This document shows, piece after piece, positions 26,146 through 33,769 of a stretch of 64,000 nt of DNA (positions are counted from its first letter, which is position 1; every line of letters starts with the position of its first letter). Under the pieces are notes generated by a model. The model was not told the DNA's origin. It was given only the letters and a program-made list of their open reading frames with translations, and searched no databases. This stretch comes from Korobacter sp963758505 (GTDB taxonomy: Bacteria; Acidobacteriota; Terriglobia; Terriglobales; Acidobacteriaceae). The stretch is from NCBI GenBank assembly GCA_963758505.1, contig CAVWVJ010000001.1, forward strand, positions 1,736,001-1,800,000. Direction: 5' to 3'. The position numbers were made by a program, and so were the translations under genes.

Positions 26146-26295
26146 GAAAAGAATGTTGCGCGGCGATCTTCAATTGCCCAGCCAACGCAGCGACGCGGAA
26201 GATGCTGAGCCTTGAAATTCGCGCAACATCTTCATGTTGCACGTCTCTTACCGTTCGTGCCGTGCGGCTAACCACTTGATTCGCCGTCCCGACAA
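26111..26295 (-). ncRNA. Candidate structured small RNA (6S-like irregular hairpin)
   Basis: The 324-base gap between the VWFA gene and hfq has no credible protein gene but can fold: outer stem GGCGA (26285-26281) with TCGCC (26166-26162); inner stem TTAGCC (26271-26266) with GGCTGG (26183-26178) after a large internal loop; apical hairpin GCAACAT (26240-26234) with ATGTTGC (26229-26223). A strong terminator follows. A long rod with a central internal loop resembles 6S RNA in outline, but I cannot assign a family; the 5' end is a guess. Confidence 0.4.
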
Positions 26296-26378
26296 AACAT
26301 AACAGTACAAAATTCCGGAGATACACGCGGCGAATCTTCGAAATTGCGTAGTCCCATTGTTTCGAATTCCGGAAACTG

Positions 26379-27383
26379 TTATTCCAATGGGCTCGTGTAG
26401 TACCCGGCGCGATGTCGTACCTGCAACGTGTCTGCATTCGGAACCGTCGGCGCAAGCTGGATGTCGATCTTCCGGAAGTCCGATCCCGCCAGTCGGCGCG
26501 ACGGATAGTAGCCGATCAGGTATTGCGTCCGCAGTTCGTCGGAAATTTGTTTGAACGCCACATCGAGCTGCGTCAGATCCTTGGCGTAATAATGCTTACC
26601 GCCTGTGTCCCGCGAAAGCTGGATCAACGCGTGCTCCCCCCCGGTATCGCGGCCCGCACTCTGCTCCACCGGCACCATGATGATGCTGTACAGCAGCGTT
26701 TCGCTCTGCGTCGCCGCCCGTACCGCCTCCTGGTAGTCGATCTTGCTGTAGGTATCGCCCCCATCGGTGATCAGCACCATCACCTTCCGGCCCTGCCGCT
26801 TCAGCAAGGTCCTCGATGCCAGGTAGATGGTGTCGTAAAGCGCGGTCGCCGACCCCGGCACGATGTTGTTAATCCCCCGGTCGATCAGCTTCAGGTCCGA
26901 GGTGAATGGCACCACCTCGTTCACATCCTCGCTGAACGAGTACACGCTCAGCACATCGATCGGTCGCACGATATCGTGCGCGAACCGCCTTGCCGAATCC
27001 GTCTCCAGCTTGAGGTCTTTCTTCGTGCTTCCGCTGGCATCGATGGCGATCACGATCGACAACGGCAGCTCCGACTCTCGCTGAAACACCGCGATCTTCT
27101 CCGGTGTGTCGTCTTCCGTGAGGACGAAGTCTTCTTTCTTCAGGTTGGCGATGGGCGCCCCGTGCTCGTCCACCACCGTGGTGTAAACGTTCACCAGCTT
27201 CACGTTCACCTTGAACGTCGGTTGCGGCTGCTCCGAGGAATTGCTGCCTCCCGCACTGGGCGGCTTTGGAACGGTATGGTTGGGAATCGGCTTGCCTGCC
27301 GGCGGCGTCTGGGGAGAAGAATTGTCCTGGGCGAAGACAGCGATGGCTCCGAAGGCCAGGAATAAGGCGGCAAGGCGCAGCAT
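26379..27383 (-). CDS. Secreted VWFA-domain protein (acidobacterial type)
   Basis: 334 residues from ATG 27383; an upstream ATG at 27425 would add 14 residues before the signal peptide MLRLAALFLAFGAIAVFAQ. A Pro/Ser-rich linker leads to a beta-sandwich-like region (FKVNVKLVNVYTTVVDEHGA) and a von Willebrand A domain with the MIDAS motif DASGS near residue 130, the downstream Thr in GSATALYD, and ITDGGD. This layout is the VWFA-related domain greatly expanded in Acidobacteria. Likely extracytoplasmic metal-dependent adhesion or complex scaffolding. Confidence 0.88.
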   Translation of the reverse strand: MLRLAALFLAFGAIAVFAQDNSSPQTPPAGKPIPNHTVPKPPSAGGSNSSEQPQPTFKVNVKLVNVYTTVVDEHGAPIANLKKEDFVLTEDDTPEKIAVFQRESELPLSIVIAIDASGSTKKDLKLETDSARRFAHDIVRPIDVLSVYSFSEDVNEVVPFTSDLKLIDRGINNIVPGSATALYDTIYLASRTLLKRQGRKVMVLITDGGDTYSKIDYQEAVRAATQSETLLYSIIMVPVEQSAGRDTGGEHALIQLSRDTGGKHYYAKDLTQLDVAFKQISDELRTQYLIGYYPSRRLAGSDFRKIDIQLAPTVPNADTLQVRHRAGYYTSPLE

Positions 27384-27439
27384 TGTGTGTGTATTAAGAC
27401 GTTTGAAGCCGAATATGGAAAGCATGCATCCCGGATCTC

Positions 27440-27590
27440 ATGAATCGTTGTCACCTGAGCGAAGCGTCCGCAGGACGCGCAGCCGAAGGACCCCTACCGC
27501 TCCGAAAATCTCTCGCACTTGCTTGTATCAGGGCACGACTTCAGTCGTGCCGACCGCAACGCCACAACCTGGGCTTTAGCCCCCGCTCTG
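27440..27590. repeat. Intergenic repeat cluster with palindromes
   Basis: The gap before the moaD-E gene holds a repeat with GTCACCTGAGCGAAGCG and GCAGCCGAAGGACCCCTAC, related to an inverted copy near 29508-29575, then the perfect palindrome GGCACGACT-tc-AGTCGTGCC and a short GGGCTTTAGCCC. These are typical of dispersed REP-like elements. No gene is seen. Confidence 0.55.
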
Positions 27591-27602
27591 CTCCCGGGAA
27601 CC

Positions 27603-28304
27603 TCATCCGGGCGCGATCTCCGGTGGAAAGGCTTCGCCGTCCGCCCAGACGGCCCCGTCTTCAAAGTACTCTTTCTTCCAGATCGGCACCTTTTTCTTCA
27701 ACGTATCGATTGCAAAACGGCATGCCTCGAAGGCCGCCGCCCGGTGCGCCGACGCCACCACGATGGCCACGCTCGTCTCCCCGATCTCGATTCGTCCGAT
27801 GCGGTGCACGATCCGTATCTCCCGGATCTTGAATTCGCGCTGCACCTGCTCCGCCAGCGCCTCCATCTCCCGCATCGCCATGGGGAGGTACGCTTCGTAA
27901 TCGAGGTAAAGCGTCCTCCGGCCGCGGGTGTTGTTCCGGACGACGCCCTCGAACACCAGCACCGCCCCATCTTCCCCGGCGCGCAGCGCCGCAGCGATCG
28001 TCTCGGTCGGAATCCGTTCCCGCACAATCTCGCAGTGCGCGGTCTTCGTCTCCTCGGGCAGTCCTCCGCTCACCGGCGGGATCAGCGCGACTTCGTCGTT
28101 CGCCCGCAATACCCGCGTCTTATCGGTGTATTCCAGGTTCACCGCCAGCGCCACCGATTTTGCAAAGCGCTCGATGGCGGGATACTTCTCCCGCAACGCC
28201 TCGAAGAGGTCGCCCGAGGTCACGCCCTCGGCGACGTCCATCGCCTCCTCCGCGGTCCCCGCCAGCTCCCGCAGAATCCCGAAATAAACGACCTTCACCT
28301 GCAC
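27603..28304 (-). CDS. Fused molybdopterin synthase, MoaD-MoaE
   Basis: 233 residues. Residues 1 to about 82 are MoaD (VKVVYFGILRELAGTAEEAM; ANDEVALIPPVSGG), and residues about 88 to 233 are MoaE (GAVLVFEGVVRNNTRGRRTL; YEAYLPMAMREMEALAEQV; RIVHRIGRIEIGETSVAIVV; KKKVPIWKKEYFEDG with the active-site Lys). Together they make molybdopterin from precursor Z. In separate MoaD the terminal Gly-Gly must be free to carry the thiocarboxylate; here VSGG is followed directly by LPEE, so cleavage after GG would be needed, as reported for mycobacterial MoaX. Confidence 0.92.
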   Translation of the reverse strand: MQVKVVYFGILRELAGTAEEAMDVAEGVTSGDLFEALREKYPAIERFAKSVALAVNLEYTDKTRVLRANDEVALIPPVSGGLPEETKTAHCEIVRERIPTETIAAALRAGEDGAVLVFEGVVRNNTRGRRTLYLDYEAYLPMAMREMEALAEQVQREFKIREIRIVHRIGRIEIGETSVAIVVASAHRAAAFEACRFAIDTLKKKVPIWKKEYFEDGAVWADGEAFPPEIAPG

Positions 28305-28334
28305 GATGGAAGAATATCAGCCCGCAGTTGCTTT

Positions 28335-28354
28335 CCCACGGCTGTCGCCGTGGG
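28335..28354. repeat. Short palindrome (REP-like)
   Basis: CCCACGGC at 28335-28342 and GCCGTGGG at 28347-28354 flank a TGTC loop in the 120-base gap between moaD-E and the next gene. No T-run follows on either strand, so it is a repeat or attenuating hairpin rather than a clear terminator. Confidence 0.45.
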
Positions 28355-28424
28355 CTTCCGAAGCCGGTCGTCTTTACGGACTCGCGGTGATCTTCCATAA
28401 GAGCAGTCTCGCCCCTGTGAAGGA

Positions 28425-29015
28425 TTACGCGGTGCTGCGCTTTCGCAGGTGCTTGAGAGCCGATTGGACGAGAGCCTGGTTGTGGTTCGAGGCGGCGCGT
28501 TGCGGAGGTTTTTTCGGAGAGGGCGAGGATGATCTCGCTCGTCGCGACCTCTCCGCGCTGGCTTCGATGCGGGGAATGACCTGGTCCTCCTGGATCGATT
28601 CGGAGGGTTTTTTCTCTTCGCTCTCGGGCTCGGAGGGATCGGTTTCGTCTTCGATTTGCGGGAGGGCGGGGTCGAGATGCGGATTGTAGCTTTTCCAGTT
28701 GTTGTGGGGTTCGTCGAAGGTGGTGTGTTTGACGTTGACGGCGGCGGTTTGCAGGGCGTAGAGGGCGAGGGCGGCCTTCTTGTAATCGATGCGATCGGCG
28801 AGCATGGCATTGACGACGTCGGTGATAGTGAGCTGGATCGACTCGTGATCTTCGAGGATAGGGATCTGGAGCGGTAGCTTGCGTTGCGCGGCGATGCGCT
28901 GACGGCGAATGCGATCGCGCGCGGCCACATGGAAGTAGCAGAAGTTTTCGCCGTTGATGCGGGGCGATTTGCAGGTATTGCCGTCAGCCTTGACGTGGGA
29001 ACATTCCTTCATCAT
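28425..29015 (-). CDS. Cys/His-rich small protein with disordered tail
   Basis: 196 residues. The N-terminus has a zinc-finger-like pattern, CSHVKADGNTCKSPRINGEN then FCYFH (C-x9-C-x9-C-x2-H), followed by a basic helix (ARDRIRRQRIAAQRKLP) and a helical region (ITDVVNAMLADRIDYKKAAL). The C-terminal 80 residues are low-complexity, rich in Glu, Ser and Pro and then basic. I know similar short proteins from Acidobacteria but no function. DNA or RNA binding is possible. It stands alone, with no coding sequence in the 254 bases upstream. Confidence 0.65.
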   Translation of the reverse strand: MMKECSHVKADGNTCKSPRINGENFCYFHVAARDRIRRQRIAAQRKLPLQIPILEDHESIQLTITDVVNAMLADRIDYKKAALALYALQTAAVNVKHTTFDEPHNNWKSYNPHLDPALPQIEDETDPSEPESEEKKPSESIQEDQVIPRIEASAERSRRARSSSPSPKKPPQRAASNHNQALVQSALKHLRKRSTA

Positions 29016-29269
29016 TCAGCTCCTCTTCGCATCTACCCCCCTCCCCAACCCTCCTGTATTTTCAGCAGCTTAGGCTGTGAAAAACTCGCAAAATATAGAG
29101 CCCGAAAGAGTTACAGGCAAAATATGCCGAACAAAGGACTTAGGTGCTGCCATGGTGCAAGCGGCGATGGGTCGTAGTGCGAGAGGCGAGGATACGCGGA
29201 CGGTGGCGGCCCGGCAGTGATGCGAGCGTACGACGTTTGGGGAAAGGCGTACTCAGAATGGGGGACTGA

Positions 29270-29440
29270 TCAGGCGACCCAGGTGAAGCCGCAGTGCAGG
29301 CATCGGGTCGGTTTCCGTCCGGCGAGGAGGGCGAGGAGACCGACGGGGAAAAAGAGAATGGAGATAATGATGACCCACACGGGATAGCCTCCGCGGATGG
29401 CGGAGTTCCCGCACTTCGGGCAATTCACAAAGGTGGCCAT
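29270..29440 (-). CDS. Small zinc-ribbon membrane protein
   Basis: 56 residues from ATG 29440. The layout is a Cys pair (NCPKCGNSAIRGG), one membrane segment (YPVWVIIISILFFPVGLLAL), and a second Cys pair (RCLHCGFTWVA). The two CxxC knuckles can together bind one zinc, with the membrane helix between them. The frame continues open upstream of the ATG, but that part overlaps a repeat and has no start with a signal. Function unknown; similar short zinc-ribbon proteins are common. Confidence 0.7.
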   Translation of the reverse strand: MATFVNCPKCGNSAIRGGYPVWVIIISILFFPVGLLALLAGRKPTRCLHCGFTWVA

Positions 29441-29507
29441 GTGGGCGGAGTGTAGTGCGGGGAGCGAAGGATTGCAACCTCTGCGCCGATCGAGTCCTGC
29501 GGCAGCG

Positions 29508-29575
29508 ATCGCAGGGAGGGGTCCTTCGACTGCGAAACGCTGCGCGTTTCTCCGCTCAGCATGACAGGCGGCCGG
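29508..29575. repeat. Intergenic repeat, inverted relative to the copy at 27440
   Basis: Contains AGGGGTCCTTCGACTGCG and CTCCGCTCAGCATGACA, the reverse complement of the AGCG...GAAGGACCCCT pattern at 27440-27495. Inside it GAAACGC-TGC-GCGTTTC is a perfect 7-base inverted repeat. Confidence 0.45.
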
Positions 29576-29649
29576 CGCAAAGCGCATTTCGGGAACATGA
29601 CACTCGGGTAGGATTGTCACATTCACTCACTTCGCGTAAAGAGGTACTG

Positions 29650-30174
29650 ATGAGAATTCGCCGTCTTGATCAATCGGAGGTCGATCCGGCCACCTCCGAA
29701 ATTTACGACCACTACCTGAAGGTGCGCGGCAATGTGCCGAACATGTTTCGCACCGTGGCGCATCGTCCGGAAATCCTGCGCACCATGATTGCGCACTTCC
29801 GCGCCGTGATGGAAACCGGCACGATCGGCGCGAAGCTGAAGGAGCTGGTGATCGTCCGCACCTCGCAGTTGAACTCCTGCCAGTATTGACTCGCTTCTCA
29901 CACCGTTCTGGCAGAACGGCACGGATACTCGAAGGAACAGATTTCCGACTTGGCCAACTTTCGCACCCGCGACGACTTTACTCCGGCGGAGAAGGCCGCC
30001 CTCGAACTTGCCGAGCGCGAGACCTTGCGCCCGCGCGAGGTCGACGACGCGTTCTGGACCGAGTTGCGCCTGCACTACGACGAAGGCGAGATCATCGAAC
30101 TGGCAGCGGCCATCGGGCTCTTCAACTACTTCAACCGCTTCAACGACGTGCTCAAGATGGAGCCGACCAAGTGA
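29650..30174 (+). CDS. AhpD-like peroxidase-fold protein with in-frame TGA at the active site (candidate selenoprotein)
   Basis: 174 codons from ATG 29650 (GAGGT 5 bases upstream). Both halves are in the same frame and clearly carboxymuconolactone decarboxylase/AhpD family: NVPNMFRTVAHRPEIL, GAKLKELVIVRTSQLNSCQY, then codon 80 = TGA, then LASHTVLAERHGYSKEQI and the C-terminal helix EIIELAAAIGLFNYFNRFND. AhpD active sites read CxxCxxxH; here C77-Q-Y-(TGA)80-L-A-S-H84, so TGA sits exactly on the second, reactive Cys. A perfect stem-loop follows (see 29890-29935). Selenocysteine would give CxxU, a form reported for AhpD-like selenoproteins. The alternatives are a nonsense mutation or a base error (TGC to TGA). 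A peroxide or thiol-redox role is expected. Confidence 0.75.
29890..29935 (+). promoter_or_regulatory. Candidate bacterial SECIS element
   Basis: Starting 13 bases after the TGA (29887-29889), CCGTTCT (29903-29909) pairs perfectly with AGAACGG (29913-29919) across the triloop GGC. The loop begins 20 bases after the TGA and has G in its first two positions; bacterial SECIS elements have an apical loop 16 to 37 bases downstream with a G near its start. A short outer pairing (CTTC near 29894 with GAAG near 29932) is possible. Confidence 0.6.
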
Positions 30175-30665
30175 AACCCGGCATGGCCTGGGCGGTGGCG
30201 CTTCTCATGGCAAGCGCCGCCGCCGGCCGTGCCGATTGCCTTCCTTTCGACCAGGCGGCGAAGCATGTTGGCGAGATGGTGTGCATGCGAGGCCGAGTGG
30301 TGAAGGTCTCGGCGAGCCCGAGCGGCACCCACTACCTGAACTTTTGCGAGAGCTACGTCGGTTGCCCTTTCACGGTGGTGATCTTCCCCGGCCACCTTCA
30401 GGAGATCGGCGACGTCCGTTCGCTGGCGGATCGGGAGATCGAAATCGATGGCCTGGTCAAGCTCTACAACGGACATCCCGAGATCATCCTGGCCGAAAGC
30501 AGCCAGCTGCACGGCGATGCCGCCTCGCACATCCCGCCACTGCCGAAGAAATACGATGTGACCGAGCACGGCAACTTCAGTGCAGGAACCTTTCGCGCCA
30601 AGAAGCCGAAGCGTTCCAAAACGAAAGCCGTGCAGCAGGACACTACCGATCCGTTCAGCGAATAG
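30171..30665 (+). CDS. Secreted OB-fold-like protein
   Basis: 164 residues from GTG 30171, whose bases overlap the upstream TGA stop (GTGA); ATG 30183 is the alternative. It starts with a signal peptide (MAWAVALLMASAAAGRADC). The core, KHVGEMVCMRGRVVKVSASP, THYLNFCESYVGCPFTVVIF, EIEIDGLVKLYNGHPEIIL, has the strand order of OB-fold nucleic-acid or oligosaccharide-binding domains, with three or four Cys that could form disulphides. The tail is basic (FRAKKPKRSKTK). Coupling to the AhpD-like gene hints at a linked envelope or redox role. Confidence 0.7.
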   Translation: MKPGMAWAVALLMASAAAGRADCLPFDQAAKHVGEMVCMRGRVVKVSASPSGTHYLNFCESYVGCPFTVVIFPGHLQEIGDVRSLADREIEIDGLVKLYNGHPEIILAESSQLHGDAASHIPPLPKKYDVTEHGNFSAGTFRAKKPKRSKTKAVQQDTTDPFSE

Positions 30666-30676
30666 CTTTCCGTTCG

Positions 30677-31156
30677 TTAGACGGATTTCGACGACATCAA
30701 CGCCAACCGGTAGGCCTGGTAGAGATGGTGGGCTTCGTGATGCAGGAAAAACTCCGTCAGCGCGGAGACATCCAAACGCCCGTAGGTGGGATGCGCAAGC
30801 AGGTGAATGACCTTGTCGGGATCGACATCGTTTAATTCGTTGATCAAGGCTTTGCGCGCGACATGATAGCGATCGAGGAGAGCGGAGGAAGAGAGCTGGC
30901 ACCAGGCGAGGAATTCCGGATCTTCTTCCGAGTGATACGGGCTGACATCGGTGGTAGCCGCTCCGGCAATCAGGTCTGCCAGGCGGGCGAGCGTGATCTC
31001 CTGGTAGTGCGATAGATGGGCGATGTGTTCGAAGGCGCTCCACTTCCCTGACTGCGGATGCGCGTAGAGCACCGGCTCCGGAAACTTGTGCAGCATCGAC
31101 TCGAGCGTCTTCTGTTGCAGGTGAAAACGTTCTCTCCATTCAGGCCTAAGCGTCAT
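30677..31156 (-). CDS. DinB/YfiT-family protein
   Basis: 159 residues, a four-helix DinB-like fold by pattern: KWSAFEHIAHLSHYQEITLA with the first metal-site His residues, and the terminal ALTEFFLHHEAHHLYQAYRL with the HxxxH-type pair. Members bind a divalent metal and several act as thiol-dependent S-transferases; the partner here is unknown. Its ATG overlaps the stop of the glycosyltransferase gene by 4 bases, the last gene of a three-gene coupled unit. Confidence 0.82.
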   Translation of the reverse strand: MTLRPEWRERFHLQQKTLESMLHKFPEPVLYAHPQSGKWSAFEHIAHLSHYQEITLARLADLIAGAATTDVSPYHSEEDPEFLAWCQLSSSALLDRYHVARKALINELNDVDPDKVIHLLAHPTYGRLDVSALTEFFLHHEAHHLYQAYRLALMSSKSV

Positions 31157-32397
31157 ACATCGACTCCCTTACGCAACTCACTCAAGGAATACTTCGTGCC
31201 GCGCCAGGTGATTCCACCTTGCGCCATCGTCACTACCATCGAACGCGCCACGGTATAGGCGAACAGGAGCGTGCTGACGGGATGCAGGACCACGTAATAA
31301 GGAGGAACGTTGGAGCGGTCCGCCATACCGTAATAGATGCCGGCAATGGAGAGGACGCAGGCAGCATAGCCTGCGCGGGCCAATCCATGGGACATGGCCA
31401 ACCCGACAAAGGGCACGAGGTTAAAGAGCAGCAGGAAGAAGATCGCGCCGGTCGCCAGGAACGGGTTGAAGCGGAGGATGGCGAAGAAGTTCTTGGTGAG
31501 CCCGCGCACCACGCCGAGGGCCCCGGTGGCCCAGTGCAACTGGATCAGGTCGCGTCCGAAGACATTGCGCTGGGCGAAGCCGGACTTCTTGACCAGTTCG
31601 CCGAGCTTCATGTCGTCGACGACGGAGAGCCGCATGCGCGAGTAGGTGCCGATCTTCTCGTAGGCGCTGCGGCGAACAAGGTTGAAGGCGCCGACGCCCA
31701 TGTGGTCGCGTGACTTGGGATCGGCGGTCTTCCACGGACGATGGCCGAAGACGAACATGGCCTGGAAGAAGGCGATCATCATGCGCTCGTCCCAGGTGTA
31801 CATGAGCATGGTTGGAAAGAGGACGACGTGGTCGGCGTGATCCTTCTCGGCATAGGCGATGGCGCGGCGCAGCGTGTCCTGGCGGAAGACGACGTCGGCG
31901 TCGGTGAAAAGTATCCATGCGCCGGAGGCAACGTTGGTCGCGCTCCACATGGCGTGGACCTTGCCGAGCCAGCCGGGAGGCAGTTCGGTGACATGCACGA
32001 CCTTGAGGCGATGATGCTGCGCCGCATCGCCGTGGAGTTCGGTGAGGCGCTCGTTCTTGAGGCGATATTCCTCGGAGATGCGGTCCATGATGTCGCCGGT
32101 GCGGTCGGTCGAGCGGTCATCGACGGCGACGACCTCGTAGTCGGGATAGTCGAGTTCGAGGAGGGAGCGCAGCGCGGGCTCGATCTTCGCCTCCTCGTTG
32201 AGGGCGCACACAACGATGCTGACGCGAGGAGTGTGGCCGGTGGCATCGAGCGGCGGAAGATCCCACTCCGGCCGGCTGATCTCGGCAATGCGCGGCATAC
32301 CGCGCGCGGCGGCGATCACCCGGGAGAGCCAGATGAATGCGAGGACGAAGGCAAGGAGAGCGTTCCAGCCGATACCGTGCAGGTGCAACCAACTCAT
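31153..32397 (-). CDS. Membrane-bound family 2 glycosyltransferase
   Basis: 414 residues from ATG 32397 (ATGA overlap with the MFS stop). One N-terminal membrane helix (GWNALLAFVLAFIWLSRVIA), a GT-A catalytic domain (VSIVVCALNEEAKIEPAL; VVAVDDRSTDRTG; WILFTDADVVF with the DxD metal motif; LSVVDDMKLGELV), and three or more C-terminal membrane segments (AIFFLLLFNLVPFVGLAM; YYVVLHPVSTLLFAYTVARS). It is related to polytopic GT2 enzymes such as HpnB, which sit near lipid pathways. The acceptor is unknown; a lipid or carotenoid is plausible. Confidence 0.85.
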   Translation of the reverse strand: MSWLHLHGIGWNALLAFVLAFIWLSRVIAAARGMPRIAEISRPEWDLPPLDATGHTPRVSIVVCALNEEAKIEPALRSLLELDYPDYEVVAVDDRSTDRTGDIMDRISEEYRLKNERLTELHGDAAQHHRLKVVHVTELPPGWLGKVHAMWSATNVASGAWILFTDADVVFRQDTLRRAIAYAEKDHADHVVLFPTMLMYTWDERMMIAFFQAMFVFGHRPWKTADPKSRDHMGVGAFNLVRRSAYEKIGTYSRMRLSVVDDMKLGELVKKSGFAQRNVFGRDLIQLHWATGALGVVRGLTKNFFAILRFNPFLATGAIFFLLLFNLVPFVGLAMSHGLARAGYAACVLSIAGIYYGMADRSNVPPYYVVLHPVSTLLFAYTVARSMVVTMAQGGITWRGTKYSLSELRKGVDV

Positions 32398-33653
32398 CCG
32401 TGCGCGCCCGCGGATGGGAGACTGGCGATCTTGGGAGCGGTGCGGACTCCGAGGAAGAGGATCACAGCGGATAGGATAACTGCCGCGACGGTCGGCAGGA
32501 AACCGATCTGGAGGTTCGTCTTGTCGGAGATGTAGCCGATGATGGTGGGCGAAAAGGCGTCGCCAAGGAGATGGATGGTGAAGAGGTTTACGGCGACGGC
32601 AGTGGAGCGGATGTTGGCGGAGACGGAGTTCACCAGCGCGGCATTGAGGGGCGCGGTGTTGAGCAGGATGAAGAACTCGGCAAGCAGGATCGCGGGATAC
32701 ATGATGGCGCCATGGATGGTGATGGCGATGACCACGAACGGAATGGAAATCGCCATGCCGACGGCAGAGACGAGATAGTAGGCGCCGACGTTCTTGCGCA
32801 GCAGACGATCGCCGAGCCAGCCACCGGCGAGGGCGGACGCGGTGCCGGCGACGACAGTAAGAAGTCCGAAGCGGAAGTTGGCTTGCTCGAGTGGGATGCC
32901 GCGGAGGCGAGAGAGAAAGGTAGGCATCCAGACCTGGAGGCCGCCGACGGCGAAGGTCATCATCGCCATGCCGAGGCTGCAGGTCCAGAAGGCGGCGTTC
33001 TTCCGGAGACCGAGCAGCGAGGTCCGTTCGTAGGTTCGCTGGATGGTGTCGCGCGAGCCGCGGACTGGCTCGGGAACCAGCAGAAGAAGCAGGCCGAGCA
33101 GCACGCCGGGGGCGGCACAGACGTAGAAGGGCGCGCGCCATCCATATTTGTGGCCGAGGGCTCCGCCGAGAAGATAGCCAATGGCGGTGCCGACCGGGAT
33201 GGCGACATAGAAGATCGCCATGATGCGTCCGCGGAGACGCTCGTCGAAGAGATCGGAGACGAAGGCGGGAGTGATAGTGACAAAGGTGGCTTCGCCGATC
33301 CCGACAATAGTGTGGCGGAGCAGGAGCACGCCGTAGCTGTGGGTGACGGCGGTGAGAAGAGTGGCGACGCTCCAGAGCACCGCGCCGACGGCCATGATGT
33401 ATTTGCGGGCGACACGGTCGGCGAGAAAGCCGGCGAAGGGCGCGAAGCACATGTAGCAGAAAAAGAATGCGGAGGTGAGGAGGCCGATCTGGCTATCGGT
33501 GATGTGGAATTCGGTTTGAATTTGCGGCTGAACGGCAAAGAGGATGGAGCGGTCGATGTAGTTGAGAAAATTGAGGGCGGTCAGAAGTAAAAGTGCGAAG
33601 CCGGCGGCAGTGGGGCCAACGAGGGCGCGCGCTGGATTCGGCGACGTGGGCAC
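32394..33653 (-). CDS. Major facilitator superfamily transporter (spinster-like)
   Basis: 419 residues from GTG 33653. The same frame is open further upstream to an ATG near 33761, but that stretch is Pro/Arg-rich, overlaps a palindromic repeat, and is rejected. Twelve membrane segments are visible, with MFS signatures: NFLNYIDRSILFAVQPQI, the loop 2-3 motif FLADRVARKYIMAVG, and the mid-loop between helices 6 and 7. The D/R pair in NYIDRS fits spinster-type or anion-symporter-like members. It is coupled to a GT2 and a DinB gene, so it may export or import the substrate or product of that glycosyltransferase. Confidence 0.85.
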   Translation of the reverse strand: MPTSPNPARALVGPTAAGFALLLLTALNFLNYIDRSILFAVQPQIQTEFHITDSQIGLLTSAFFFCYMCFAPFAGFLADRVARKYIMAVGAVLWSVATLLTAVTHSYGVLLLRHTIVGIGEATFVTITPAFVSDLFDERLRGRIMAIFYVAIPVGTAIGYLLGGALGHKYGWRAPFYVCAAPGVLLGLLLLLVPEPVRGSRDTIQRTYERTSLLGLRKNAAFWTCSLGMAMMTFAVGGLQVWMPTFLSRLRGIPLEQANFRFGLLTVVAGTASALAGGWLGDRLLRKNVGAYYLVSAVGMAISIPFVVIAITIHGAIMYPAILLAEFFILLNTAPLNAALVNSVSANIRSTAVAVNLFTIHLLGDAFSPTIIGYISDKTNLQIGFLPTVAAVILSAVILFLGVRTAPKIASLPSAGAHG

Positions 33654-33723
33654 GATGGCGGTGAGAATATCACGCGGGGTTTTCGTACGTGGCTGGGGCG
33701 GCGGAAGCCGGGCGGGGCTGCGG

Positions 33724-33762
33724 CCCACCCTGTCGCAGAGCGACAAGGATGGGGCACCCACA
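33724..33762. repeat. REP-like palindrome, copy A
   Basis: CCCACCCTGTCGC at 33724-33736 is an imperfect complement of GCGACAAGGATGGG at 33740-33753. It shares AAGGATGGGGCACCCACA exactly with copy B (44431-44470) and the general plan with copy C (46940-46978). Confidence 0.7.
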
Positions 33763-33769
33763 TGGTTGT

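Noticed and set aside
29887..29889. Treating the AhpD-like gene as two separate genes or as a frameshift
   Set aside because: Both halves are in the same frame with no base missing or added, the second half has no own start before residue 100, and both halves are needed for one AhpD fold. Only a TGA codon intervenes.
32398..33450. Extension of the GT2 gene upstream to give a 765-residue protein
   Set aside because: The added part is the MFS gene read in the wrong frame. The ATG at 32397 overlaps the MFS stop and starts right before a membrane helix and GT-A domain.
33654..33761. N-terminal extension of the MFS transporter to ATG near 33761
   Set aside because: The extension is Pro/Arg-rich, overlaps REP copy A and lies ahead of a typical MFS N-terminus beginning close to 33653.
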